A stretch of DNA of 64,000 bases from Diphasiastrum complanatum (Eukaryota; Streptophyta; Lycopodiopsida; Lycopodiales; Lycopodiaceae), in contig CM055100.1 in the NCBI GenBank assembly GCA_029204225.1, positions 32,951,645 to 33,015,644 of the forward strand, read 5' to 3'. Of this stretch, positions 1 through 11,669 are shown in pieces. Below the pieces are notes generated by a model. The model did no database searches. It was not told the origin of the DNA and saw nothing but the letters and a program-made list of their open reading frames with translations. The translations under genes were made by a program, and so were the position numbers. How positions within the stretch are numbered: position 1 is the stretch's first letter; each line of letters opens with the position of its first letter.

Positions 1-600
1 AGTTAGTGGTTGAGATAGGGAAATGGTAGGAAGAGGAGATGTTGTCGGCATTGCTAAAGTTCCCTGAGTGGCTTGGACCCCTCCAGAGCCAGATGCGCCT
101 GCATCCCTAGAGCTGTTTGCTGCTGCTACCGCTTGTCATCTTGCTGCAGCCTATTGGAGGAGGGCTTCCTGTTGTGCTAGTACCTCCTTTGGGACCTGAG
201 AAGGTTTAAGGCTCCCATCTGATTCAACGTATTCGGCTCCTATGTCACTGGATAAAATATATGGAGCGATGTCGACATCAGTACTGACTGCCTTGTCTTT
301 TTGTTTCTTGGTGGGTGGTGTCGGTGTGGTCACAGCTACTTGTGGCCTGGTTCGCTTTCTGGTGCTAGGGAACAATGTCTCGAGGCCCTTGAGAGCGACG
401 GTTGTCTTGCGTCCCATTGTAGCCTTACATTGTTTGAGAACCAAGTAGAGTTTTTCAACGATCTTTTCTATCCACTTAAACGTGTGCGTGGTGGGGTCGT
501 TCAACGTCATGGTCAACGCAAAGAGGTCACTTGGTGGAACGCGATCCATGCGGACTATGTGTACCTCAGTCAGGATCAGAAGAATTTTTGTGGCGGCTCG
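1..600. other. No recognised gene; Pro/Thr-rich minus-strand ORF
   Basis: The minus strand is open for 132 codons (549 to 151). Its product is rich in Thr, Pro, Lys and Ser, with basic runs such as TRKRTRP and PPTKKQKDK. I recognise no domain. It lies downstream (in minus orientation) of a Ty3-like reverse transcriptase remnant, so it may be part of a decayed retroelement, but none of the expected RNase H or integrase motifs is visible. I would not call it a host gene. Confidence 0.3.
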
Positions 601-605
601 TAGCT

Positions 606-1175
606 TGGGATCATGAATGAGATGATGCCATCATGGGTGTGATCGATGGTTTTGTTGTCGTCGAGCAAGAAAGTAATCAGGAGCCTAGAGGATAGGTGCA
701 TTGGTAAGGGCTTCTTTGAGTTGATTGAATGCGACGTGTTGTTTATCAGTCCATTTGGGGACAACAACTACTTTTTAGATTAATCATGCTTTATTAACGA
801 AGTTGAAATTAAAGCACCGATAGCAGTTGGCGTGGCCAAGGAAAGAATACACTTCGCAAATGGTACGTGGTTCCGGTAGATTTTGAATGATGAGGATCTT
901 TTCTGGGTCAGTTGCGATGCCATGTTTTGAAATGATATGGCCTAATACAATACTGTGTTACTAAGATTTGGCATTTTTCAATGTTCAGGGAGATGCCGAA
1001 TCGTTGACATTGGATAAAATTTCTCTCAAGCACAAACAGATGTCGCAATTCTTCTTAATGTGCACCTTAAATCATCCAAGTAAACTTCTAGGTTGTCGCC
1101 CATCTGCTGAGAAAAGGCAGCTTGCATAACACGTTGGAAGGTGCAACGATGCCAATGTTGAAAGTAAATCTTGTT
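606..1175 (-). pseudogene. Ty3/gypsy reverse transcriptase remnant
   Basis: Read on the minus strand, this contains the second half of a Ty3/gypsy reverse transcriptase. A segment TFQRVMQAAFSQQMGDNLEV leads to a YLDD catalytic box (variant of YVDD). After frameshifts and stops come ISKHGIATDPEKI, then LPEPRTICEVYSFLGHANCY, then KWTDKQHVAFNQLKEALTNA, the usual order before RNase H. Family knowledge: these are the C-terminal RT motifs of gypsy Pol. At least two frameshifts and several stops make it dead. Upstream of about 1175 the similarity ends abruptly and the sequence turns into CGAA-rich DNA, so the element is truncated. Confidence 0.85.
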
Positions 1176-1279
1176 TATGCGATGGCTAGATCTACTCACG
1201 ATGTCGTGTAGTATAGAGAGGATCGTCCACTTTTTAAAAACTCCTCCTGCAACTTTGTCGCAACATGAACAAGAAACGA

Positions 1280-2010
1280 AGGTCGAATGAAAACAATTCG
1301 CGAAAGTCAACGTCCCTTGACTCAAAGCACAAACGATTCGCAAATCATTCGTGAATCGTAAACCCACCTCCAGGACCGCAACCGCAAAGGGACGCAAAAC
1401 GAAAGATTACGAAAGAAATGATAAGAACGAAAGCAAACGAAGCAAACGAAACAAACGAAGGGAAATCTTTTGCGCTGCCCCAGCTGAAATGAGTGGCAGC
1501 GACAGGAGAGTAACTTATTAGTTGATTAGCGTTAACTAGTCTTGTGATTCTGCGTTTAGCTATCTTGTAAACTCCACACAGTGGAGATATAAACTATCCT
1601 TTCTGGATCATAAACATATACGAGAATAGACATAATTACTATAAGAGACAGAGAGAGAGAGACGTAGCGAGTAGAGCAGAAAAGAAAAAAACTAGAGCTG
1701 TGCATGAAAGTCTGCCAACGAGTAGAACACAATGAAAGAGCAGAGTGTCATTCTGCCAACAAGCGAGACACTGACGATCTCTCTTTAAAAATTAAACTTA
1801 TAATACAGTTGCTCTATTTTCGTGCATCTCCTTGTCTTGCGTCGTCTGTCTTGATTGCTAGAATGGAATGTGTTCTGTGATGTGTAGTCGCGTGTCTAGG
1901 TTCCTGTGAAGCTTCCGCACAAAATTCAAAGACACAAAATCGTTCGCGAACGCGAAAACGAAAACGAAAAAGAAACAGTTTTGCTTTCGCGACACGAAAA
2001 CAATTTTCGC
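1280..2010. repeat. CGAAA/TTCGCGAA-rich, LTR-like segment
   Basis: The segment is dense in short variants of cgaaa, ttcgcgaa, ttcgtgaa and gcgaaaacga (two exact ttcgcgaa octamers, near 1297 and 1944). A TATA-like box (gatataaac, about 1586-1594) lies between the two dense parts, which would fit the U3/R part of an LTR. No primer-binding site or matching second LTR was found, so the LTR reading is inference. The same palindromic octamer recurs near 31.8 kb and 40.0 kb in retrotransposon flanks. Confidence 0.4.
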
Positions 2011-2019
2011 TTCCGCGAC

Positions 2020-2141
2020 AAATACATCTTAAGTTTGATAAGAAAAGAGGGTCTTCTTCGTTGGGCACACTCGCTTAATAAAAGAAAGAAAATAAGAAGG
2101 AAAATACATCTTAAGTTTGATAAGAAAAGAGGGTCTTCTTC
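2020..2141. repeat. 40-bp direct repeat, 82-bp spacing
   Basis: A 40-bp segment starting aaatacatcttaagtttgat occurs at 2020-2059 and again at 2102-2141 with no visible mismatch. This is a local duplication. Confidence 0.85.
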
Positions 2142-2309
2142 TTCTTTCCTTCTTTCAATTATGTTTTCGATATGCGCTTTAGAGGAGGGGACCAAGATCG
2201 TACCTATCCTTCGAACAATACAAGTTTGATTCTTTGAAAATTTTTGTATGTGAGTAAATTCATGGTTTGGGTAAAACAAATATATATGGAGCACACACAA
2301 GGTCACTAT

Positions 2310-5300
2310 GATACATGGATAGCTTGAGCTTCCAAAATTTCTGAAACAACCTCTAGGCTAAAATTGTACGAAAGTAGTTTGTTAAAAGTTTTTCTATTCA
2401 AGTCATTGATGCCTTATCATGGACAACAAAGAACCATATGTTACCATGATTTACTACCATTTTTAGTACAAACTTTTAGAACTGATTTAGAGATAAAATT
2501 TAAACTATGGATTTCATAATGTATTATGATTTATATCTACAACTATTGTAATCATATTAGGAGAAATAATAAGGGTAACAATTGCATATTTTGATGAATA
2601 ATATCTAAACGGAAAGAGGTCTTGTCTAAGATTCATAGTAGCATATCATCATGGTGTTGATCCTTGCTAGATGTAAGGCTCAAACCAAGCAGCAGCATGA
2701 GCGCAGGCTTCCTTGCTAGCTGTGACACAGCCACCAGGTTTAGTCGCCAGGCCTAAATTTGCTTCCTCGCGATATAGATACCAACTCGAGGCTTAGATTT
2801 TGCTTCCTTGCGATAGCACCACCGACACAATTTAGCTCAGGGCCTAGATTTTTTCTATGATCTCGCTACATAACCATTCACGAACACCAAATTGCAAGAA
2901 CGACTAGATGCATGTTACTCCACACATGGGATTTTCCTCCAAAATACAGTTCTGTTCCATGCATGATACAATTTTGTGCACATGTGCTTGTCCATAAAGA
3001 CAACTCTAGGCTAAAAATGTAATGAGCGCATTTCTAAGGATCATAATAATAGCCATTAATCTAAATGAAGAGCAGTCGATAACAAGTTCTTAAACTTGTG
3101 ATGTACCTGCGTCCAAAAGTTCTCTAGCTTATTCCAAAAGTCTGCAATTAGTTCAGAGAGTAAAAGTATCACGTTCAGGTTATCTTGCTGTCCATTATGA
3201 GAACCAAGGCATCCAACTAGGTCTGAATTGTGTAACCTATCAAATATCAGTGCATTTATTTTAATCCATAGACATGCAAATCATGACTTCTAGACCCCGT
3301 AACATCCTCCTTTTAGCTACCAGATTAATAGCAAGATGTGATAAGATAGCATTTTCACTTATGGCCTAGCAAAAGATAGCAAAAGGATAATGCGATTGTC
3401 GTTGTGGTCATTCATTCTTGAATTGTGTTCGAACAAATCTTGGTTAGCTCGTCTACAATCATTGGCATATAACTACAATTTGAAGATAGATATGGTTTTT
3501 GTATGAAGCAAATGTTATAGATGTGATCAGATAATACCATGCATAACAGATAGAGCTGTTTAAACTCAGTTCGAAGAGAATTTATGATCATAAGACAAAG
3601 AGGATTTTTCTCGCAGCCTTTTCCCACGAGGTTCTATCAGCTCTCTCTTGTCGGTCATACAAAAACAATTTACAAACTCTATCTCCATCAAAATAACTCC
3701 ATACTATCCCAGAAGTGATGGTTACTTGTTCTCTCTTGCTGAAATCTGTAACCTACCTAGCAATTGTCACCATTTCCTCCATAGTTTTCAAAGGTAAGGT
3801 TTTCAGACTTCTAGTGCAGTCACACTGTTGGAGGAAACAGCTGTCAGAGTTTTCTTTGGCAGTTTTTTGTTCTACAAATATCCTAGCAAAACTTACTGTG
3901 CTACCAAGTATTTTGTTTCTATACCCAAGTTTCACTTCATCACAAGGCATTTGAACAATAGTTGTCTTTCATGTGTCAATCTATACTTGATACCAAACAC
4001 ATGTTTCTAATTGTCCTCTACTCAAGAAGCTGAATAGTTGTATGTCCTCAAAACTTTCCCCACTGTAGATATGTACTACTAGAGTCAGCCTTTTCTCGAC
4101 TTGTTTTCAATAAATCAACCTGTGCATTATAGATCTAATTGGGCCACTACCAGTGTCCAAGAACTTGTGCTAGCACATGGCCGAGGTGACTCCAAATTAG
4201 GCCCGGTGAATATGCATCTCATTATATATTAAATGAACTATCCAATATTTTTTGAATTGTTCTAGTAAGCACCGAATAAGGTAGTCACAGGAGGAGCAGG
4301 CTTCACGACATAATTCTACACTCACGAGTGATACGTTTTATTAGTTTCCTACATCCAGTGAAACTTTTTGAATGGTTTTTGGCACGTGAGATGGTCAGGA
4401 TAATCAAGAAGTTTTCAATAGGAGTAGTTAATGTCTTATAATCTGCAGTTTGCCGAATTATCTAGAGTCCAGATCTTCGAAATCTAGATCAAGGTGCCAG
4501 GTATTTGCTTCTAGGTTTCCGTTAAACGGAAGCAAAAACTCTATCACAGTCCACATTATTCTAGCCTGTGGCAACAAATTACCCAGTTATGCAAGAATTA
4601 CATGTCCACAAATATGACAAAATTATAGACTATGGTTACATCTATTATAATGCCCAATAAAACAAATGAACCTCTCAACTAGTTAGCTTTCTCATAAGTA
4701 AGTAGTTTAATGAATGGACCAAAAACACAAATATGGTGATATATAGAGAATGAGCCAATCGTAACTTGCATGAATTTGTGGGAGAAGAATTGTAAGTTTA
4801 TTGAGATTGTAAAAATTTTTGAGGATGGAATGTTAAAACTAGTGTTTAACTTATTAGAGAGGTTTGTTATCTTCAACCTCAAGGAGTCCATCCATGAAAT
4901 ATCATCAGAACATCAAGTTCATGGTGTGTAGCATTGACCGCTTGCTCCAGCATCCTTGCCCACGTCATTTGTGCGTTTGAGCAGTTGCAACTAACATTTG
5001 CATGCAAATGACCATGTTAGCTTTCATACTTTTCTTGATTACGTACATTCCACATTATTCTAGCATGTATCAACGAATTACACAAAAGGCCAGATCTTCA
5101 AAATGTAAATCAAGATACCAGCAGTTATAATGATAGAGTCAAACACTCCTATCACAATTCACATCATTCTAGCATGTGTCAAGTTTCAACAAATCTTCTG
5201 CAATCATTTATCTCTGAGTGATTCTCCAGGTATTATCTGATCTACCCCTTGACTCAAGAGCGTCAACATCAACACATAAAAACAAGAGAATTTGAAGTTT

Positions 5301-5360
5301 TCCCTTCCTTATGATATTAAGGACAACTATTCTGAACTAAACTAATTTCTGTGTAAAAGT
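2310..5360. other. No supported gene (2.3-5.4 kb)
   Basis: AT-rich DNA with only short random-looking ORFs on both strands. I see no protein family, RNA gene or repeat array here. A few words recur (for example a 'cattattctagca/cctgtg' phrase near 4555, 5050 and 5160), suggesting old diverged repeats. Confidence 0.5.
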
Positions 5361-5961
5361 GGTTTAATGGTGAACACTGGAGATAAAACACCATCTTTTA
5401 CCTCTACTCCATCCTTTGCAATTGTACACAGTTCCTTGAAGTCTTTAGCAATGTCCTTAAATATTGTGACATGCTTTCATGCAGTTGTTGCCAGAAGAAT
5501 GCATCCAATGCCGCAAAGCCCTATTACACATGTATGTGCAACGTCCTTGAAACCAGACTGACAACATGGTGGTGCGGGGGGAGATCTTTCCTCTTCCTTG
5601 AGGAGCCCAGGCTCCTTTTCTTCAATGAGCTCCGTTTTGGACACAGAATTTATTGCATGGGTGGAAGAATTCATTTGGTTCAACAAGCTAATTCTTGCAT
5701 GGATAGTTGAGAAGAATTCGTGAAATGGATATAAGTATGCCTCAATCCATGGCCGGGTAAGTAGAGCAGTTAAGAGTGATTTGAATTAGATGGAAAGAGC
5801 ATGGCGGGGTGGAAGCCACGAGTGAATGCTTTACGATCGGACTTGGAAGGGCAAAGCATTTCAATTCGATGTTCAGACACGCAGTGCTTGGAAAAGGCCG
5901 AACGCTTATACAAAAAAGTCCCAGGCTCCTTTTCTTCAATGAGCTCCGTTGGGATCCCCAC
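5345..5961 (-). other. Unrecognised minus-strand coding-like fragments with 31-bp duplication
   Basis: Two minus-strand ORFs (5686-5477 and 5961-5770) both contain the peptide TELIEEKEPG. It is encoded by a 31-bp direct repeat at 5606-5636 and 5920-5950. The first ORF continues past one stop into KDIAKDFKELCTIAKDGVEV (about 5455-5370), which looks like degraded coding sequence. It includes a short hydrophobic stretch (VIGLCGIGCILLATTA). I do not recognise the protein. It could be a decayed host gene whose exon was duplicated, or chance. No start, splice sites or polyadenylation signal could be fixed. Confidence 0.3.
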
Positions 5962-7083
5962 AAAGAAATATAAACATGCATTTCAAATGCATGTAGATTG
6001 TAGCATTTTATCTCCTCACTTTTTGGAGTTAAAAATTCTAAATAAGTCTAACTAATCATTTTTTTCTTGATAAGTTATATCAAATCTTTCTAAAGTGTGG
6101 TCTGATGTTTTTGATAGGAGCTTAGATGCCTCTAAATAGAATTTCTTGAATAAGAACTCCTGTAATATAAAGGTTAAATAATGCTTTTGATACCTTTGTG
6201 CTTTCTCCACAATTGTTTCCAAGATTATGTCATTAGTTTCTTCAGGAGATGATAAGATTTTCTTTTAAAATATGCAATGAGTTGCACAATATCTGCTTGA
6301 CACCAATGTATTGTTTTTGGTTGTAGGTGGACCCTGACACTTGCTTGGTGGATTCGATAGCTGCTGCTCCTCGGACACCACCCACGCAGGAGGAGATGGA
6401 TGATGAGATCCACAAAGAGTTCTACTGACAGCACAGGCTGACGCACGGGCTTTACGGCGGCAAAGGAGGACATAGAGGCAGAGGGAGAGGGCTGAGGGGG
6501 GAGATGACGAGGACTCGGAGGGTGGAGAGATGCTCGGGGCAGACTATGTGGAGGAGGAGGAGTGGGTTGAGGGGGATACGGAGGAGGACAAGGATATGTG
6601 GAGGGATGACTTGACTGACCTGCTGGTGGACCCTGATGCGGAGACAGAGGAGGAGCCAGCCATTCTTGCACATAAGCCTAAGGGGAGACCTAGAGCTTCT
6701 GGGAGGGGGGGCTGAGTACTCTTTTTGTAAACAGGAGTGGAGCATCACATGCAGCCATCGGCCATGCATCATCAGTGGGTAGGGCCATCCCAGGGCGTAG
6801 GGTCACAACCACCTGACACACATGCACGATGGAGTAGACACAGGGCTGGGGGCAGGCAGATGGGGGCCAGAGGAGGGGAGAGAGACAAAGGCAGAGACAG
6901 AGGCAAAGGTAGAGAGGGGTGGTTCAAAGCCAGAGCACGTAGTAGAGCCAGGGCCACACCACGACATATGGCTCCCTCCAGTTTCGATTCATCTACGGAC
7001 CCATGGGACCTGCAGTCAGGCACAGATTCGGATAATTTATCCTACCATGACTTTGACGAGCCTAGTTGTATAGTTTTCATTAC

Positions 7084-7386
<303 letters not shown>

Positions 7387-7413
7387 GTTCTTTTGTCAAA
7401 AATTGTTTCATTT

Positions 7414-8190
7414 AAGGCTAAAGTTCAGAATAATTCAGCTGGGTTTTTGTTCAACATGGTTTTAGTTCCGTTTGTTGTGATCAGAGAGAGAGAGATAGAG
7501 AGAGGGAGAATCAGAGAAAGGGAGATTTCTGCTATGTCCTTTGGGAATGCCCCAATGTGTCCTTTTTTTTTTATATATATATGGGATGCAACTATAGCAT
7601 AAAGTTGTAAACCTAGGAATTAATACACCTAAAAGGGACCATCCTGCACCTAAAACAGTCGACAAACTACACAATCATAATCCCCTCGATCAAAGCTTTC
7701 ATTTGATATCCATATTGCCTAAAAAAATTTCAAAAAAAAAATCGATTGTACACGATTCAAAATCGTGCTGCATCTATGGTTAGGAGATGTGGGTGGAGAC
7801 CTAAATAGGGGTAGGAGAAATAAGGCTAAAGTTCAGAATGATTCAGCTGGATTTTTGTTCACAACATGGTTTTAGTTCCGTATGTTGTTATCAGAGAGAG
7901 AGATAGAGAGAGGGAGAATCAGAGAAAGGGAGATTCCTGCTATGTTTATTGGGAGAATGCCCCAATGTGTTCTCTCTTTTTTTTTTTTAATTTTTTTATA
8001 TGGGATGCAGCTATAGCGTAAACGTGGGAGTCAATACACCTAAATTGGACCATCCTGCACCTGAAACAGTCGACAAACTACAAAGTCATAATCCTCTCAA
8101 TTAGAGCTTTCATCTGATACCCATATTGCGTAAAAAAATTTCAAAAAAAAAAAAACGATTCTATACGATTCTAGGAAATGAATCGTGTCA
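7414..8190. repeat. Direct duplication, 408-bp period
   Basis: The sequence from 7414 (aaggctaaagttcagaat) to about 7775 is repeated from 7822 to about 8190 with scattered mismatches and small indels. Both copies contain a GA-rich island, a poly-T/TA tract, the word gaccatcctgcacct and a poly-A end followed by an acgattc-rich tail. It fills most of the space between the inverted arms. Confidence 0.85.
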
Positions 8191-8194
8191 GGAT

Positions 8195-8764
8195 CCCAGA
8201 TCTGTCGGCTTTTTACTACGAGAGATGCTTATATTGAGAGCCTCTTTGCTACCATCGAAGAGTATTACTGATTCGGGCCAGCATCTCATTACTAGCCTCT
8301 TTCAGAAGCGGGAGCGCGATGACCTATCAAATGATGAGACAGTCATACCGGTGAGGGCGAAGGCCCAACATGCCCAACCTCCACCTCTTGTCAAATCTAC
8401 ACGCGTCTCCAGAGCTACTAGAGCTCCTCGACCATAGATCACATCTTCTATGAGTATCAGACATTTTTTTCGATATTGATATTTTACTCTTCCTTTTTCT
8501 TTCCTCAGTAGAGCAGGCGGTTAAGCTCTTGCACCTGTACCTCTTCAGAGCTGGAGGTTAAGCTCTTGTATATTTGCTCTTATATGCTTTTTATGACTCT
8601 ATGTTAGATGTGTCTTTAACTAACTAGAGAGAGTTCTATAATGGCTTTTCTTCTTAGATTAGTGATTTTTTTATGTTGTCCGACATGGACAGTGATCCTA
8701 CAAGATATGTACTTATTTACTCTATCCTATGTGCCCTTGGGCACTCAACAGACATTAATACATT

Positions 8765-8765
<1 letters not shown>
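8195..8765. other. Spacer with no recognised gene
   Basis: A short plus-strand ORF (ending at 8437 in STRVSRATRAPRP) is Pro/Arg-rich and unassigned. The rest to the (TC)n tract has no supported feature. Confidence 0.35.
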
Positions 8766-8768
<3 letters not shown>

Positions 8769-8846
<78 letters not shown>

Positions 8847-8994
8847 CCATAAATCATAAACCATAAAACCGAAAGTACTGAACTAAAACCACAAAGAACA
8901 ATACTGAATCACGACAATGTTGTGAATAGGATCATCATAATATATAATATCGCGCCACGTGGCACCAAAAGAGGTACAATGATGTTCCACGAAC
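8769..8994 (-). repeat. Right arm of inverted repeat with (TC)n end
   Basis: A (TC)n tract of about 73 bp (8769-8841) is followed by 153 bp (8842-8994) that is the reverse complement of 7084-7236. Beyond this arm the two loci differ: the right side continues into a 39-bp minisatellite, the left side into the Arg/Gly-rich segment. Confidence 0.9.
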
Positions 8995-9213
8995 CATGCT
9001 CTGCCCGTGATGTACTGGGCCCTGCACCCGAACCATGCTCTACTCGTGATGTACTGGGCCCTGCACCCGAACCATGCTCTGCCCGTGATGTACTGGGCCC
9101 TGCATTCGAACCATGCTCTACCCGTGATAAACTGGGCCCTGCACCTGTAACATGCTCTGCCCGTGATGTAGTGGACCCTACACCTATACCATTCTCTGCC
9201 CGTGATGTGTTAT
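8992..9213 (-). repeat. 39-bp minisatellite coding for a 13-residue repeat
   Basis: Five and a half units of 39 bp (unit starts 8992, 9031, 9070, 9109, 9148, 9187). The first three are nearly identical; the last two are more diverged. On the minus strand an ORF (9250-8909) reads through the array as repeats of the type GAGPSTSRAEHGS. The period is a multiple of three and all differences are substitutions, so the frame stays open in every unit. The protein is unknown. The ORF continues into the inverted arm and stops there. Confidence 0.8.
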
Positions 9214-9249
9214 GATGAATGCATAGAAGCCCTAATATGCTCAGATTCA

Positions 9250-11600
9250 AGCTCTACATGTATAAATATGTATGAGATTTCCATCCAATTATGAGCAAAA
9301 TCGAGATTTTTCTTCTTGACTAATTTGAGTCTATGATTTGATTGATAAATGCTATTGGCATATGATTTTTTTGTGATGATTGAATGAGTTTGGAGTTGCA
9401 GGTACAGTACACAAGCAACAGCAGGCCGTACTTTCACACGTGTAAATTTTTTTGGAGTCAATTCATGGAGTTCAAGCCAAGATAAGCTAGGAATCAATGC
9501 ATTGATTAGTAATCTAGCTTCTAGATCTTGTTTAGATCTTAAGTAGATGCTTTCTCCATCATTTCTAGGATCAAATGAAATTATTTTGCTGCATTTTTAT
9601 CAACTTATCATAATTGGCACTCCCATAAGTTGCCTCTTTAAAAGCTTACAAAATTATGCTAGTGTCCGAGTAACTATTCCACAAGCTACGTCAAAACTTT
9701 TTAGCAACAAAGCAAACATAACAAAACAGTATCATATATATATCGGTGCCATATAGTTGACTATCATGTACAAGAGATGGTTTTCCACTCGGCTTTACAT
9801 ATATAATAACATGATGTGGTTCTAAATCATCAGTCCTCTCGCCTTCACGTCAAGTTCGCTGAAATATTCACTTTACAATGTGGAGACAAAGCCGCTGAAA
9901 TCTTCATTTTAGAATCTGAAAACAACCACAATTTAGTATTCTTTTTTGAAGTATTTACATCATATAAGCAGAAAAAGCCAACAAGTGAAATTATTATTCT
10001 TTTTTTCCAAAAGAATACAAAATGCATTTGCAAACATCTAGATACTATCATGTGTTACAACCTAGTATTATACAACTTAGAAATGATAGTTGCCTTCTAG
10101 AAGACCTAGAAAAGCTAGAAACTGGAATCACTACTTTTCAAGCTAATCTTGAATCTGATTTTAACATCACTGACATAGCAAGATGAGAGCATAGTTCCCA
10201 ACAATTACTAACCAAAGAACAATATACATATATATTCAGCAGTGTAATACTAAATTTGGTCCTCCTACCTTTTCATCAATTGAGTTTCTTTGCCTTCTCA
10301 ATAATAAAGCGATTCACATCTGAATAAAAAAAATCACAATTCATGATTATGTTCTTTGTCTTGCTGATCCCATAACAAAGTTAATTTGCAAAGAAAAAAA
10401 TCAGAAAAGCACTCAAAAGTAGTAGATTTACATAACATGAGAAAGCTTTTTAGGCTCATAAAACATGTTTAAGGCTCTGAATGCTAGTAATTCAGCAGTA
10501 GTACAAAGTACATACCATGTAGTTGATCAGTGACCAAAGTACTAGGTGGATTATGAAAATCTATGGCGATATGGGCAATCTAGTTTGCAGCTTAAACCAG
10601 CTTTGCTTTTTTTCTCAAAGGACTTGCTCATTTGTGCTTCTTATGGCGGTTTAGATTTTAGAGTTCTGGATATTGAACTCTGTCACTCTAGTATGCTCTT
10701 GGCCAGGTTGTGCCCGAAATTTGAATTGATAACAAAACAATAATTAGAAAGTCTGGACTTTGGACTTGGGAGTGTTTGTTAGCCAATATTTTTGCACAAA
10801 AAATTGGGCTATTTTTAGAGCGATTTTCAAAATTTTCTATAAAAATCGGCATGTAAAGCCCGACTATTAATGGTAAAATTGGCACACAGTTGCCTATAGA
10901 TAGGGGTCCCAACCCGCCCAAAATGTGGCTAGAGCAAATTTTGAGACCTTAAAAATGGCCCATAGAATAGGTTACGGCCTTAGAATTGGCCCGAACATAC
11001 TAGCCGGCATGGCCGAGCGAATTTTCCAATGTACTCTACTACTTTTTATTAATACAAAAAATTGCCTACTGTGTTTTTAAGGGAACCGGTTGCCTTGAAG
11101 AAACCCCAAGTCATGAGTGCTCGCCAGTAACGATACACGAAAAAAATGGCAAAGAGAAAAATCAACTCACACCAGATGGTCGAAAATTATGGGACAGGGT
11201 CAAGGAAACTGTGACAAAACTATAGGCAAGTCCCGATGCAAGTCAAAGCGGCACACTGACAGACAAATCAACTCGACAGCTTACGCCATGGGCCATGGAC
11301 ACGCAAATGGAAAATGCAAGTGGAGGCCAAAAGTGCTTACCAAAAATACCCTACCTAAAAGTGGTAGGAATTGATCACAACTAGTAATGAGGACTATCCA
11401 ATTAAGAAAAGTATCAAGAAAAATACTTACCATTTACACCACCAACAAGTGCAAAAAAGAGAAAGTGGCTCACACAAGTGGTATCCCGATACCAATGACC
11501 CAAAACATCTTTTCAAGACAAAGGGGATACCACTTCAAGTCCAATCCCAAGTTAAAGACCTTGTACAAAGCAGGACGCATGGCATGAAGGGATTGAAAGG
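9250..11600. other. No supported gene (9.25-11.6 kb)
   Basis: AT-rich DNA with short ORFs only. From about 10.75 to 11.1 kb there is a stretch with repeated gcccga/ggccga words and no ORF, possibly an old repeat. Nothing I can name. Confidence 0.45.
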
Positions 11601-11634
11601 TGAAAACTTGGCATTATGAAGGGGAGGATTGGAG

Positions 11635-11665
11635 GCTGCCTATAAAAGGGAGAGAGCCCTTTTGG
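11635..11665 (+). promoter_or_regulatory. Strong TATA box, possible LTR promoter
   Basis: ctataaaaggg at about 11640 follows a purine run (gaaggggagg) and a TGG-starting segment, a layout like a polypurine tract beside an LTR. Downstream, 11.65-11.83 kb is GA-rich (gagagaatgaatgtgaaag). No second LTR or Pol fragment was found nearby, so whether this is an LTR or a chance TATA is open. Confidence 0.35.
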
Positions 11666-11669
11666 CATT

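Noticed and set aside
8992-9213. 39-bp repeats as a possible CRISPR array
   Set aside because: Units are contiguous with no unique spacers, and the genome is a plant's.
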